The notes under the pieces are model-generated. The model saw nothing but the letters and a program-made list of their open reading frames with translations, searched no databases and had not been told where the DNA came from. A stretch of 64,000 nucleotides of DNA from Phoenix dactylifera (taxonomy: Eukaryota > Streptophyta > Magnoliopsida > Arecales > Arecaceae). Location of the stretch: positions 1,488,001 to 1,552,000 of the forward strand of contig NC_052400.1 in NCBI RefSeq assembly GCF_009389715.1, written 5' to 3'. A program made the position numbers and the translations under genes. Of this stretch, positions 1 to 11,148 are shown one piece after another (the first letter of the stretch is position 1; every line of letters starts with the position of its first letter).

Positions 1-99
1 TTGGTGCAACATTGTCTGCTATGTCACGATTAACTCATCCAAGATGCAGCTCTCCCACCTTTTGCTACTTAACAAATATAATAGATGACAAGGTTTTGA

Positions 100-1290
100 A
101 AAATACCGATACCGAACCCCGTACCATTTTTCCATCAGGATGGTACGATGACGATACAATTCTGGTACTAACAATACATACCGAAACTAACAGTATTAAA
201 AAGAATGAAAAACCATATATATATATCAGTAGGTACGCACCGCAATGCTAAGGTGATATAGGAGAGAGTAAAAGAGAAAGGAAGAGATTGAAAGATAGGG
301 GTGAGAGCGAGAGTGAAAGAGAGAAAATGAGAGGGAAAGGAAGATGGGAGGGAGAGACGAGAGAGAGTGAGGGGGAAGAGAAACGAGAGGGAGCGAGTAA
401 GGTGGTGGAGGGCAAGCTGAGTATGCTGTGACAAGGAAAGAAAAACAGGGGATGCAGCCACCTATTAGAGAGAGTGAGGGGGAAGAGAAATGAGAGGGAG
501 CGAGTAAAGTGGTGGAGGGCAGGCTGATTATGCTGCGACAAGGAGAGAAAAACAGGGGATGCAACCACCTATTAAAAATAAAGGGAACCAGCTCAAAGGT
601 AGGCCCATCAATATGCACCAGTACAGACCAATATGTAACTGGTGTTGGTTTGTATCAGGACATGGTATTATACCAACTCGGTCTTTAAATACTTAGTATT
701 TAAAATTTGAACTCAAGATTTCATTGTACAAAGTATAGAACCGATATAACCTCATAAAATATAAATTAGATTAACGACTGTCAAACCATCCCAAACTAGG
801 TTATTCGGGGGGCACCAGACTGGATTGGCTAGTAATCAGGACGATTCGGCCAGTCAATTTTGTTCAATCAGAGTTTTATAAAACACCCTCCTCTCTCCTC
901 TCTCCAGATCCTCTATCGTCTCTTGATCCTCCTCGCCTCTCCCCTCTCCCTTCTCTCCCTTTCTCCCGGTCTCCCTCTCCCCTCTCAAGATCCTCTGCGA
1001 CCTCTCTCGTGATGATTTCAGAGATAATGATGACAACTCAACGGTTAAGGTTCCACAATGATGACTCCGTGGCTAGGATTAGGGCTCTGTCACCACCACC
1101 GTCGACGATGTTGGAGGGAGGTATCGTTGTCCCTCCCTCTCTCTCTCTCTCTCCCCCTCCCTCCCTCCCTCCTCCCCTCTCCCTCTCCCTGGTTCTAGTA
1201 CACCTCGGATCAATACGGTACAACTAGTATTGACCAAATCGGTAGCCTGCCGGTACAACCTCTGATACCGGTCAGCAAACCTTGAATTGG
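100..1290. repeat. Unclassified repeat-rich DNA with a 107-bp tandem duplication
   Basis: No gene is visible. A purine-rich stretch at about 240-590 contains two copies of a 107-bp unit (starting near 361 and 468) that share a GA-rich block and the same end (gatgcagccacctatta and close variants). Both flanks carry recurring ggtac/gatacc words (about 105-150 and 1200-1275), which look like a decayed repeat, but I could not define termini or a target duplication. The reverse strand gives long serine/proline/leucine-rich open frames that are only a result of the base composition. Confidence 0.45.
1127..1192. repeat. CT-rich simple sequence
   Basis: Imperfect (CT)n/(CCCT)n tract, about 65 bp, with no coding sense. 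A purine/pyrimidine strand asymmetry of this kind is common in plant promoter and intergenic DNA. Confidence 0.8.
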
Positions 1291-1299
1291 ATTAGTAAT

Positions 1300-2274
1300 G
1301 ATTCCTTCCTTTTCAATACTAGCAAATAAGTAACATCATAATTTTTTCCTCTTCTATTGAATGAAGCAGGTGGAGCTCATTCACTCCTCCCTTTTGTCAA
1401 AGAAAGGAAAAGGTAACATCACACTCTCCCTTAACTTATCTATTAATACTTACTGAATTAAAAACAAGAAATCTACCTTTTACTATAGGCAAGAACCTCT
1501 AGCATGAATCCATTTTATCTAACTTCTGATCTTAACCAGCACTAAAATATGATGCCTTACACAAAATAGTTCAGTTTTGGTCAATACTGATTGTTTTTTC
1601 TTAAAAATATTAGTAATCTAACCAAAAAGGGCAAATCCCAAGTTTCAACACCATCTGATTGAAAAGTTATGCAGGCCTCTACACACTAATGGAAACCCTT
1701 CATCAAACCATTATGGCACAATCTAACCCATCTCCTTGCTAGCTTACATAAATTCTTAGTGTCCCAACACCATCAATCATCTACTCAGCAAGGATACTGA
1801 AATGTTAAATCAACAAAGAGAAGGAAGTGTCCATTTGCTCAATTATACAGATCAAATACTAAGAGATATCATTCACTAAGAGATAAATGTTGGCATCAGC
1901 AAAAGAACATTATACAATTCAACAATCAATGAACCCATACACCTCAAGAGGTAATAACAATCATTTATATATGATCCTGTGTCCATGACCACCACAAGTG
2001 ATACATGCCCCAAGCTTATTTTGGCAGCTAGCCTAGCAAGATTAAGTCATTATCACCCTTCAATGAATCCTTTTCTTGCTTCAAGCATACAAAAAAGGTG
2101 CCAGCAACAAATGTCATAGTCAGGAAATTCATATGGTTGTTAACTAAATCATGTATGTCAAAATAAAACAACTTGATGCAAGTGAGATTTAAGAAATCAA
2201 AGAAACAAACATTTGCACTCAAGTAGTGACATAGAGAAGGCATAGAAAAAGGTAGCATTTAGTCAAAAGATCAC
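1300..2274. other. Probable intron of the HCS1 gene; missing 3' exons not found
   Basis: AT-rich DNA downstream (on the minus strand) of the last recognised HCS1 exon. I searched the minus strand for the conserved end of the family (the stretch containing a Tyr-x-x-Trp-Leu-His motif and the final Phe-Asp-Phe-Phe motif) and did not find it. The remaining exons therefore lie beyond the left edge, or are lost. Confidence 0.4.
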
Positions 2275-4067
2275 CTTGAATCAAAAAGATCTCATAAAGA
2301 TTTTCAAAGCTATTGAAAAATGCTGCAAGTATATCCTCCCTAGTTAGTCGATTTGTACCAGAACCCCATTTTTGCAGTGTTGTATTCAAACACGTGGTTG
2401 GCTTCTCATTATCCAAGTTCAAGCCAATACCTACAAAACACCACCATGCACCTTAACAAATCCAATATGGAAATCACTTTTATGTGAATCACTTCATAAA
2501 ATAAAAAACGTAATGTTACAGGGCCAAGCACGGTACCAAAAGGCTGCTTCATAACTGAGGTGTGACGTGACAAAAGGGGATTGGTAAAGTTCGGGATTGG
2601 TAAGGAACCAATCCCCTTCTGACACATGAAACTTTTGCTCTTTTTTTTTTTTTTTTGATTGTACACAAAACTTTTTCTCAGTAACAAGTTCAGGCCTCAA
2701 AGCATTTTTGTATAATAAAATGCATAAACAATGGCAACATACCAATTTACCAGTCCATAATAGAAACAAGTAGATCAGTTAAAATTTCTAGTATTCTTGG
2801 AAGAGAATGGACATCAAATGGAGAATGATTGGCCATGATCTTCAACGTCAGTTTTCCATATGTTTTGTCAGACAAATTCTAGGGGCATACACAGATCAAA
2901 GCAAAATTAATAGTTAAGGATATATGGAGTGACAAAAAGGAAAAGACATGTTTACCAGAACAAACATTGAATTTCTTTGATCTATAGGTTGAGGTGCAAA
3001 GGATGCCTCCAACTTTAAGCCCATCTAGATATAGATCATTGGGCCACTTTATTCTAACATCAAGTTGCGGCAATCCCTGAAACGTGTTGTAATTTCCGAA
3101 TTAAATCATCTCAAGTTCAGCTCTAAAAATGAAAATGATTCGAGAGCAATACTTGGAAAACAAGACATAATGATTCATCAGATCGTTCCAACATCAAATA
3201 TAAAGAAATCCATTTATAGAAACTTCAAGATTACTTTGGCTCGGCATGACTCGTTGATCGCCTCTGTCACTGCGAGAGACACGACATACTGTAACAAAGG
3301 CAGCTTGCGCCCATCCTCCATTTGTAACGTAAATGAGAACAGAAGGCAACCCTCCGGTGAGTCCCACGCATTCTTCGCTCGACCTTCAGAAAGGTTCAAG
3401 ATTGGATTTTTATCAAAGAAAATTCACCACGACAACATGAAGAACAACCGCATCAACCCCCAAAGCCAAAAGATTTCGCTCACAATACCTCTTCCTTTGA
3501 ACTGGATGTCGGTAATACACACCGTACCTAGTGGAAGCTCTGAGAAATTCCTGCCAAAGAGAAAACCAATTCAAATAAAAGTATGAAGAATGAGATTTCG
3601 AAGGAAAGAAGGGATTTTTCTCACTGGGAAACGAGGTCGTGGGTGGAGGAAAGCCTCGGGGACCAGATGAGTAGCCTCCCGAAGAGGCTGGTGGAGAGGG
3701 CGTCCATGTAGAGCTGGGAGTTGAAGGTCGGGGGAGTAATGGAATCCATCTCGTGTTGCAATAAAATTCTAATCTCTTCTTCTTCGCCTCCGAGCTTTAG
3801 GGTTTCAGTCTTGGACTTGAGCGATTGCGCAAGGTCGTTCTCTTCGGCGGATTTTCCGGCGAGGAGGAGGAGGGTGGAGGGGCGGTGGCCGTCCATGGTG
3901 GTGCCGCTGGAGGAGGAGAGGCGGTTGGTGGAGAAGGGTTTGGTGGAGGGGGATATGAGTGGAGGAGGAGGGATTGGAAGGTGGGGCGGCGGCGTGAGGC
4001 AGCGACGGAGGAATCGGAAGGCGGCGACGGCGGCGACGGAGGGAAGGACGGCAAGAAAGAAGGGCAT
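2275..4067 (-). CDS. HCS1: Biotin--protein ligase (holocarboxylase synthetase), five 5' exons
   Basis: The enzyme activates biotin with ATP and attaches it to the biotin-carrier lysine of carboxylases in cytosol and organelles. Exons on the minus strand are 4067-3625, 3550-3489, 3383-3235, 3076-2956 and 2430-2275, all with GT..AG borders and matching phases, giving about 310 codons. Seen motifs are the nucleotide/biotin loop GRGRAKNAW, built across the exon 2/3 junction, then KWPNDLY and KVGGIL in exon 4 and IGLNLDNEKPTTCLN in exon 5. The first 57 residues are hydrophobic and Arg/Ser/Pro-rich, like a transit peptide. A second Met at 3896 (MDGHRPST) could start a cytosolic form; dual targeting is known for the Arabidopsis gene. 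The C-terminal part is not in the window, so completeness of the gene cannot be judged. No frame breaks are seen in the five exons. Confidence 0.9.
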
Positions 4068-4186
4068 GCCTTTAGTTTCAAAGCGGGTAGTTGGGTTGGT
4101 CGGGCCGCCTTGCGACGTCGATGCTGTCTATGTACGTGGGTCCCGCCAAAGGTTATACACGTGTCAGATTTGAAAGGCCAGTGCAC

Positions 4187-4955
4187 ATTGACTTATCCGC
4201 CCTACTGTATAGCCTGGAACACGCATTACATGGATAATGGTTTTTTAATTCCCACCTTTTATCCCATGACCATCCTATCCCATAAGGGATAACTCCGATA
4301 GGATAATTTGGCTGTCTACAAGCATTCTGGGATAAAAAATTTTGCAGAACCCGATTCTGAAAGTTTGAAAAGTTCATTAGACCCATTAATACCAGTTCGA
4401 TACCTTAACATTCGATTATATTTATCTTTTATCATACTCATTTCTATTATTTACATCAATCTCTTTTTACCTTGTGGCTTAAGAATTTTTTTGAACAAAA
4501 TAAAAACTCCTTAGCAATTTGTTCAGAAAAATTTTGAACCATTTCTCAGCTTGTGTGACATCCTTCTGAAGAGTTATGCTGATCTTCTTTGTACATTCCA
4601 ACATTTTATCAAATGTATACGAGGAGCCAGGGCCTCTTGGCATCACTTTTACACAAACAAAATTACTCGAAGGAATTGGGTAGAGGGAAAATGATTTGAA
4701 GTACTTGTGCCTTTCAACACTCCTAATGCTAGCTTCACGGCTTGGTATCCAATGGCCCCCTCTTATCAACCCTATGTCGTAAAAATTCTTATATTTTATG
4801 TTGGCAGAACTTTTCCGAGAGGGAGGCAAAAATTTCATGCAACGGGGATACTTTTTTCGTGAACAAATGATTGTGCCTTAACCATGGTCTTATCATAAAT
4901 GGTGAGATGAAAATTTTTCTCAAAACATGGAACATATAGAATTTCAAAATTTGGG
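4187..4955. other. Intergenic DNA, no supported gene
   Basis: Mostly AT-rich. A stretch at about 4230-4340 repeats the word ggata/tatcc in both orientations and may be a small inverted-repeat element, but I could not find matching termini. The minus strand has a 119-codon open frame (4479-4838) that I do not recognise; it lacks a recognisable domain and context. Confidence 0.35.
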
Positions 4956-6321
4956 AAAAAAAAAAGTATATTGATTGATGTCGTCAACGACTGTTGGGTG
5001 ACAGATATTCCTATTCGATTTAGCCCACCATGGTTGATGTGGAGTGTTCGGGCCTCAAGGTGAGCGGCTTATTCGGGCTAGGTGAGAGGAGATGGGATTA
5101 GGTTTAGTTATGCCGTCTTTTGGTGATTGATTAGCGCAGTGGATCCTGGTTGTTCCAGTGCCTAGGAGGGGGGGATTCGATAGTAGGACATGGAGCTCGA
5201 CTTGTAGATCCAGGATGAGAGCTAGTGACCTTGGGGACCTGTACAGAATTGAGGTACCTCGATAGTTGGATGGTGGCTCGCTTTGGAGGATTTAAGTTCA
5301 CCACCGGATCACTTTATTCCTCTAGAAGGTGGCGTGGGGCGGCTTCCCGACAAGGAGCGTATTGAGTGGGCTGGGTATAAGCATCAATTTCATTTGTGAC
5401 TGGTGTAGAGAGGAGGAGACCATTGAGCACATACTGATCAGATGCCCAAAAGCGGCTCAGGTGTGGCAGTTCGCAAGCGGCCGTTGGGGCTTCTTGCAGC
5501 CTTCGACCCCAGTGGCATCTTTCCTTGATTACTTGAAGGGATTCATCAGTAGATCGGTCGCGGCATCTAAGGGTGTCATTGCTGTCTATGTTGCATATTA
5601 TACACGGTTGGACATGAATGTCAGAACCTTTGAGGTTAAAGGCAAAGCTTGATGATCGTAGCTGCCAGAGTGGTTTTTCAGGCAGAGGAGTTTGCCCAGA
5701 CTCAAGCTATCGGAGGATCTGGGATAGCTAAGGACATTTGGGTCCCCTCCTTAGCTCTTGGAGCGATTCGGATGATTTTCGTCTTCTGGGAGCCCCATCC
5801 CAAACTTTTTCAAGGTGAGCTTCGACGGGAGTGTGCTTGAGAAGGGATGTCGAGGAGGTGTGAGGTTTGTAATTAGGGATGCTGACTCCAAACTGATTGC
5901 AGCAGGGTATAGCCATCTCTATGATATTTCTGTATATGGAGCTGAGCTAAGAGATGCTTGGAAAGTGATCACCCATGCACAAGTCATAATGGGAGCAGAA
6001 CACATCTATCTAAAAGGTGACTCGGCTATTGTGATCAAGTGGATTCAAGGCTATGTGAGAGCAGGGGACAAGCACCCGCTGCTATAGGACATTAGAGATC
6101 TTTTAAGTTGTGTGGCTTTCTGGGTCACTTATGCTTACCGTGACGCGAACAACGCAATTGATTGGGTCGCCTCGTTCGTTGCACAGCACTCCGGCAACTG
6201 GCTGTGCGAAAGCTACAACTCTGTTCCACCTCTCCATCACCTTCTTTTTTCTGATTTTCTTGAATGCACTCATACTATAAGGGTATGATGTATCCGTCTT
6301 ATCCAAAAAAAAAAGTATATT
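4956..6321 (+). mobile_element. 5'-truncated L1-like LINE (3' end: zinc-binding and RNase H regions)
   Basis: The element body is 4973-6304 and is bounded by a 17-bp direct repeat, ten A then gtatatt, at 4956-4972 and 6305-6321. The repeat merges with the poly(A) tail. Translation on the plus strand shows decayed fragments of the end of ORF2: a reverse-transcriptase-associated zinc-binding region (CDWCREEETIEHILIRCPKA, near 5400-5460) and a plant RNase H-like domain (FDGSVLEKGCRGGVRFVIRD near 5820, then LKGDSAIVIKWIQG near 6010). The frame changes several times, so nothing functional is made. It is the same family as the near-full-length LINE at 47651-54011: domain order and 3' end match. A dead-on-arrival copy made by target-primed reverse transcription. 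Confidence 0.85.
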
Positions 6322-6540
6322 AGTTATTTCATTTCACCAAATTCTTTTAGCTATAAATTTGTCACAAGTTGCTATTGTTCTCAATGGATCCTCATGCTCT
6401 AAAATGGTATATGATTTTCCCTTTATTTTTTCAAAAAAAATTAAAATTCAAGACTCTTGGAACTATATTTTTTTTAAAAAAAGACAGATTTAGTAAAGCT
6501 TCATCTATAAAGTCAAGTGAACTGCATGTGAAGAGCGTGT

Positions 6541-6830
6541 GCTTAGTTCCACATCGGTTATTCACTAGATAGATTTTGGATACTTATATAGGATCAACAA
6601 ACTCAAATAATACCTTCCAGCTAGCCATTTTGGATGAGGTCCTGAATTGTTACAAATAGTATCGGAGCGGATCTGACCCATAACATATATAGACTAGAAG
6701 ACACTACAACACAAATTCTTTGGAACTGACTACGGGCCGATCGTGGTGTTTGTAATTAGATTTGAATGGATTTGAACATTTAGCTTGATATCCTTAGATC
6801 TTGAGTACTTATATAGGATCGAAGAATCCA
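6541..6830 (+). repeat. Possible relic of a small LTR element (TRIM-like)
   Basis: Two direct copies of tacttatataggatc (6581-6595 and 6806-6820), each followed after a few bases by an aaataatac word, flank a stretch with agtatcggagcggatctgac near 6658. That stretch resembles the common plant LTR primer-binding word TGGTATCAGAGC. The start, gttccacatcggtta, is also a word common in plant terminal-repeat retrotransposons in miniature. The termini are too decayed to define. Confidence 0.35.
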
Positions 6831-6839
6831 AATAATACT

Positions 6840-7647
6840 TTTTTTATTTCTTTCCCTTCTTGGTTGGAAGAAAATAAAGAGCAAGGTGACCTAATAGAAA
6901 GCTTCCCCCCTAATCTTTGCAAAGGCTACATCCTAGTGGATCAGCTTAGCCAGTGTATGATCCAATCAACAACAACTCATTTCTGGACGTATGATTTTGT
7001 GATGGAGCTCAAGAACATATGCAAAAAATATAAATGCTGATGACGAAGCTTTAACTTGTAGTGTCCTCTATGGCAGATCTTATGCAACATCTGAATTTGT
7101 AAAATTTAATGCCTAGAGATCAAGTAGCTCCTTTGCAATCCATAAACAAATTATATAATAGAGAAATCTAGTCTAATTCAGCCAAATAATCTCCATGCTT
7201 AGTTACATATTTGTTGCACCACTATACTTGCACAATTGAAGGGATAATATCATTATTGATTTTTTTTTTGGTACATATATCATTTTTGATTAGATATAAA
7301 TGGTTTGGTGAAAATAAGACAATGCTTTGTGAGGCACTTGTTCAAGAAGAATCTTAATAAAAAAAATTTATGCTACAAAATTGTGTAAAATATTTATTAT
7401 ATTTTTAATAAAAAATTTATCTTATTAATTTTGATGGCTTAAAAATAATTTTAAAAATAATATTCTAATTTTCAATTGATAAAAAAATAAATTTTGTTAC
7501 GCCACTAATAATTTTTTTATAAAAAAATTAAAATTTTATTTATAAGAGAAGACTAGTTTTCTATCTTTCTCGATTGACAACTGAAATGAAACAAGGCCTT
7601 TCTTTCGCTTTCGTCGAGCACATTTTCCCTCCACCTTTTTCCTCCTC
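6840..7647. other. AT-rich intergenic DNA, no supported gene
   Basis: Very AT-rich, with many A and T runs (7360-7540). One short plus-strand open frame (6801-7040, 79 codons) has no recognisable similarity. At 7648-7662 lies gaaccaaacgagtcc, identical to the right end of the MITE candidate at 10165-10579, so part of this stretch (roughly 7540-7662) may be a second, decayed member. Confidence 0.4.
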
Positions 7648-7679
7648 GAACCAAACGAGTCCACGAGATTTTCACACAA

Positions 7680-9731
7680 TCACACCAAGCGACCCTCGCT
7701 CCCTTTCCTGCGGCTCTTGAATTCCGGTATCCTAGCAACGGTCCCCCTCTCCCTCTCCGCCGCCGTCTCCCTCCTCCTCCCCTCTCCTCCTCCGCCGTCG
7801 AAGAGCGAGCCGAGCAACCGCTTGATCGCATCGGGGGGCAGGAACGCCCTCCCCTCCACCACCACCCCGGCGTTGGCGTGCAGGAACCCGGCGTACGCCT
7901 CCACCACCACCTTCGCCACGGCCTCCTTTATCTGCTCTCTTAGATCCCCGTCCGGTACGCAGTAACCGCTCCGGTGCCTCCTTAGGTTCTCGTCCAAACC
8001 CATCATGAACGCCTCCACATCCCCCGTCGCCGTCAGCAGCCTCACCAGCGGGCCCCACGCCTCCTCCTGGTACGAGTACGCCGCCTCCTCCGCCGCCGTC
8101 TTGAACCGCCTACGCATCGTTTCCTCCCCGACCAGCGCCGCCAGCTCCGATCCCCTCGTCCTCATGTAGATGTACCAGTACGCGTTCATCGCCATCACGT
8201 GCGGCACCACCCGGTCCCTGCTCCCGTACTCGCCCCGCTTGGCCTCCACGTTCCTCTGCAGCGCCTCCAAGACGTTCGACAGCGCGTCGCTGAGGAGGTC
8301 CTCCTCCTCCGCATCAGGCCGGGCGGCGAGGGGTCCGGCCTTCCACACCGCCTCCGTCCGCAGGACCCGCTCCATGGACGCCGCGTAGCCGCCGCCGGCG
8401 AGGCACTTGAGGTAGTTGACGGCGTAGCGGACGATCTTCGGTACGGAGCCGTCGCGCGGCGGCGGTGCCCTGTCCTGGAGGCCCTCGATCTTAAGTCCCA
8501 GCTCCCAGAAGGCCCTCGCGGCGGCGTGGACGAGGAGCTTCTGGAGCTCCCGGCAGCGGGCGCGGATGTCCCCCCCGGCCTCGCCGTCGAAGGTGCTGAT
8601 GAAGGCCGGGCGGATACGGTCGAGGGCGTCGAGCATGTCGAGCAGCTTGAACAGCTTCTGCGGCTCGTTAGAGCTGCGGGCCACGCCCTCGCCGAAGCGG
8701 AAGAAGACGGCCATGATCCTGTCGGCGATCTTGGCGAAGCACTCCGGCCAGACGGCGCCATCCATGACCCCGCCGAGGGCCCCGCGGCAGAGCCGCTTCT
8801 CGGCGGCGAGCACCAGGCGAACCGCCACCTCGAAGTGGTGGATCCAGAGGGAGATGGCCGCCTCCAGCCCCTCCCACTCCATCCCGTCGATCTCCTCCGG
8901 CGCGTACGCTCGCAGGTACTCCGGGCTCAGCCGCATCAACGCTTTCGCCGCCCGACGGTACCTCACCTTGACGAAGATATCGATGCAGATATCGAGACAG
9001 TCGTTGGAGGCGAGGGTTTCGGAGATTCGGCGGAGGGCCTCGATCTCGAGCTCGGAGCCCAGAACAGGAGGAGAAGGATCGGTTGTGTCGTCGCCTCCGT
9101 CAACATGGGCGGCGATGTAGCGGTGCTTGAGGAGGTCGAGGATGGCCTCGTAGTCGTTCTGGAGGCGGAGAAGGGCGTCGTCGAGGGGGCCGTCGTAGCG
9201 CAAGCCGTCGACCTCGGCCTCGTAGAGCTGCTCGAGGGCCACCAGCGTTTCCCTAAGCCGGTGGATGCGGAGTTGGTCTGTGGCCCTCGTCCGGCTGAGG
9301 AACTCCACGGCCTCGTGGAGCCTCTGGACCGCCGGCTCGCACCCGGCCGTCACGGCGGCGATGGTCTCGCGGAGGCGGTCCACGCATTCGACGAAGTCGA
9401 CGAGACGGGGTATGGAGGAGGTCCTGGATGAGAGGCGGAGGAGGCGGCGCTGGAGGGACTCCACGAGGGCGAAGCTGCGGAGGAGGGAGAGGGCCGGGGG
9501 GACGGCGCGGTTGATGCGGGCGTGGAGGGCCTTGGTGGCCATGGCCTGCGACTGTAGCGGTGCCACCGCCTCGGTGACGGCGTCCAGGGATTCGAGGCCG
9601 AGGGAGAGGCGGGCGTCCACGGCGGCGAGGCCTTTGTCCATGCGGGCGGAGGCACGGAGAATGGAAACGATGTTGGAGCGGGAGGCGCGGAGCGCGGCGA
9701 TCACCGCCTCGTCGTTGTCGTCGACCGCCAT
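7680..9731 (-). CDS. EXO70: Exocyst subunit EXO70 family protein, 683 aa, intronless
   Basis: EXO70 proteins bind plasma-membrane phosphoinositides and tether secretory vesicles as part of the eight-subunit exocyst; the plant family is large. The reading frame is complete from ATG 9731 to the stop at 7680. The N-terminal half (residues about 1-230) is helical and coiled-coil-like. The conserved Exo70 C-terminal rod occupies about residues 265-635, with typical segments such as LFKLLDMLDALDRIRP, VVPHVMAMNAYWYIYMRT and a C-terminal stretch containing YAGFLHAN. The length fits the family (about 600-700 aa) and a single exon is usual for most plant EXO70 clades other than EXO70A. Very GC-rich, typical of monocot genes. 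The clade is uncertain from sequence alone: it is not a close match to EXO70A1, and an EXO70I- or C-like clade is possible. The start is supported by a TATA box 60 bp upstream. Long open frames on the opposite strand are shadows. Confidence 0.9.
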   Translation of the reverse strand: MAVDDNDEAVIAALRASRSNIVSILRASARMDKGLAAVDARLSLGLESLDAVTEAVAPLQSQAMATKALHARINRAVPPALSLLRSFALVESLQRRLLRLSSRTSSIPRLVDFVECVDRLRETIAAVTAGCEPAVQRLHEAVEFLSRTRATDQLRIHRLRETLVALEQLYEAEVDGLRYDGPLDDALLRLQNDYEAILDLLKHRYIAAHVDGGDDTTDPSPPVLGSELEIEALRRISETLASNDCLDICIDIFVKVRYRRAAKALMRLSPEYLRAYAPEEIDGMEWEGLEAAISLWIHHFEVAVRLVLAAEKRLCRGALGGVMDGAVWPECFAKIADRIMAVFFRFGEGVARSSNEPQKLFKLLDMLDALDRIRPAFISTFDGEAGGDIRARCRELQKLLVHAAARAFWELGLKIEGLQDRAPPPRDGSVPKIVRYAVNYLKCLAGGGYAASMERVLRTEAVWKAGPLAARPDAEEEDLLSDALSNVLEALQRNVEAKRGEYGSRDRVVPHVMAMNAYWYIYMRTRGSELAALVGEETMRRRFKTAAEEAAYSYQEEAWGPLVRLLTATGDVEAFMMGLDENLRRHRSGYCVPDGDLREQIKEAVAKVVVEAYAGFLHANAGVVVEGRAFLPPDAIKRLLGSLFDGGGGEGRRRETAAERERGTVARIPEFKSRRKGSEGRLV

Positions 9732-9790
9732 CGTCGCTCGCTGCTCCTCCTGGGCAATGTGGCGGGGGGGAGAGAGAGAAATACATCCTT

Positions 9791-9801
9791 TTAATATATA
9801 G
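9791..9801 (-). promoter_or_regulatory. TATA box of the EXO70 gene
   Basis: On the minus strand the sequence reads ctatatattaaaa, about 60 bp before the ATG at 9731. This is a good plant TATA consensus and implies a short 5' UTR of roughly 30 nt. Confidence 0.6.
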
Positions 9802-10164
9802 CCGTCTGATCAACACCCAGCTGGCTTCTTCCACGATCCGAGAAGGACAGGAGGAAAACAACACAATAATCGGTGCGGCCGAGGCCGAGGCCGAGGCCGA
9901 GGGAGAGACGGCAGCACGGCAGCGATTGGATTGAATCCCCGATGCCCCAAGAAAGCGAGAGCAACAAATTGACCCCCGTTGAGCTTGCCAAGGAGGCGGG
10001 TCCGGCGACTTGTATAAAACCTTGGGTATTAGAACTCGACGCTGGACCGACCGGGCTAAGGGTCCGGGTTATATCAAAATTTAGTATACTAAAAATATCT
10101 GTCCGAAAATGACACGGACTTTTGCATCTATTTGTAAAACTAACCATTTAAACTATCTAAAAAT

Positions 10165-10579
10165 TAGAGGCCCATTTGGTTCGCGGAAAGTATTTTCTCT
10201 CCTAAAAATATAATTTCTAAATAGTTGACAATGTAAAAATGACAGATTTACAAAATACTTATGTCTGGTTGATCATAAAAAGTTATGCATAATTTCTATT
10301 ATATCTTACATAAAAATTAGATTTTTACTGTCTTTTTAATGCTGAAGGACTTTTTTTTAAAAAAAAATAGAGTGATTTTTGGCTCATGGAAAAAAGACTT
10401 TTTCATGTTTCTCATGAAAAAGACTTTTTCATGAAACGTCAGAATCAGATTTTCATGGAAATACAATTTTTCCGTCTTTCTACTTTGAAAACTCCAAACA
10501 AATAAGAAGCATCTCATTACTTTTCCGTTGACCACACTTTCTCTCCTTTTTTTCGTGAACCAAACGAGTCCTAGAGGCC
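10165..10579. mobile_element. MITE candidate with inverted ends and 8-bp flanking duplication
   Basis: The word tagaggcc occurs at 10165-10172 and 10572-10579, an 8-bp duplication of hAT size. Inside, the left end reads catttggttcgcgg and the right end, reversed, ggactcgtttggttcacg. The two share the core tttggttc followed by cg-rich bases, but are offset by a few bases. The interior (10380-10440) contains inverted copies of gaaaaagactttttcatg. About 400 bp, no coding capacity. The right-end word also occurs at 7648-7662, on the other side of EXO70. Confidence 0.55.
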
Positions 10580-10902
10580 AATAAGCCACAGACTATGTGA
10601 CCTACCACTCCGAAGGCATCCTGTAGGCCAGAAGGAGGAGTTGCCTCACTGTGATTTATTGCTTTCTGATATTATTAAGTGCATCCATATTCGTAATGTA
10701 TGAAATGTCTATTTTAGCGCAAAAAAAAAAACTAAAAATAAATTGTAATACTAATTTAGTCACAGTGCTCATCTAGTTCATGGAACAATCTGATGCGATT
10801 TCTTAGGTCTCCTTCCCCTACCCCCGAATAAGTTTTGTTACGGGGGAACTTAGCCACCATGCCCCACGGGACCGGCACGCGCGCCCAGGAAGACCACGGC
10901 TG

Positions 10903-11148
10903 CCCCCTGATCCAGCACTCCGAACCCGAGTCGGATATCTTCGGCTCCGCAGCCCGACCCCGAGTCGGCTGCCCCCTGATCCAGCACTCCGACCCCGAGT
11001 CGGATATCTTCGGCTCCGCAGCCCGACCCCGAGTCGGCCGCCCCCTGATCCAGCACTCCGACCCCGAGTCGGATATCTTCGGCTCCGCAGCCCGACCCCG
11101 AGTCGGCTGCCCCCTGATCCAGCACTCCGACCCCGAGTCGGATATCTT
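10903..11148 (+). repeat. 68-bp tandem repeats in U3 of element 1
   Basis: Units begin at about 10903, 10971, 11039 and 11107, the last one partial. Each contains the interrupted palindrome ccgaccccgagtcgg twice, separated by atatcttcggctccgcag. The same array is present in the 3' LTR (22733-22985). Repeated U3 blocks often act as enhancers in retrotransposons; that role is inferred here. Confidence 0.9.

Noticed and set aside
226..618. Ser/Leu/Pro-rich minus-strand frames of 97-130 codons
   Set aside because: They come from a CT-rich low-complexity duplication and lack any domain.
4479..4838. A 119-codon minus-strand open frame
   Set aside because: No recognised domain, AT-rich composition, and no promoter or splice context; kept only as part of the intergenic description.
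8199..9431. A 410-codon plus-strand open frame over EXO70
   Set aside because: It lies wholly opposite a conserved coding gene; GC-rich codons make the reverse strand open by chance, and no family is recognised.
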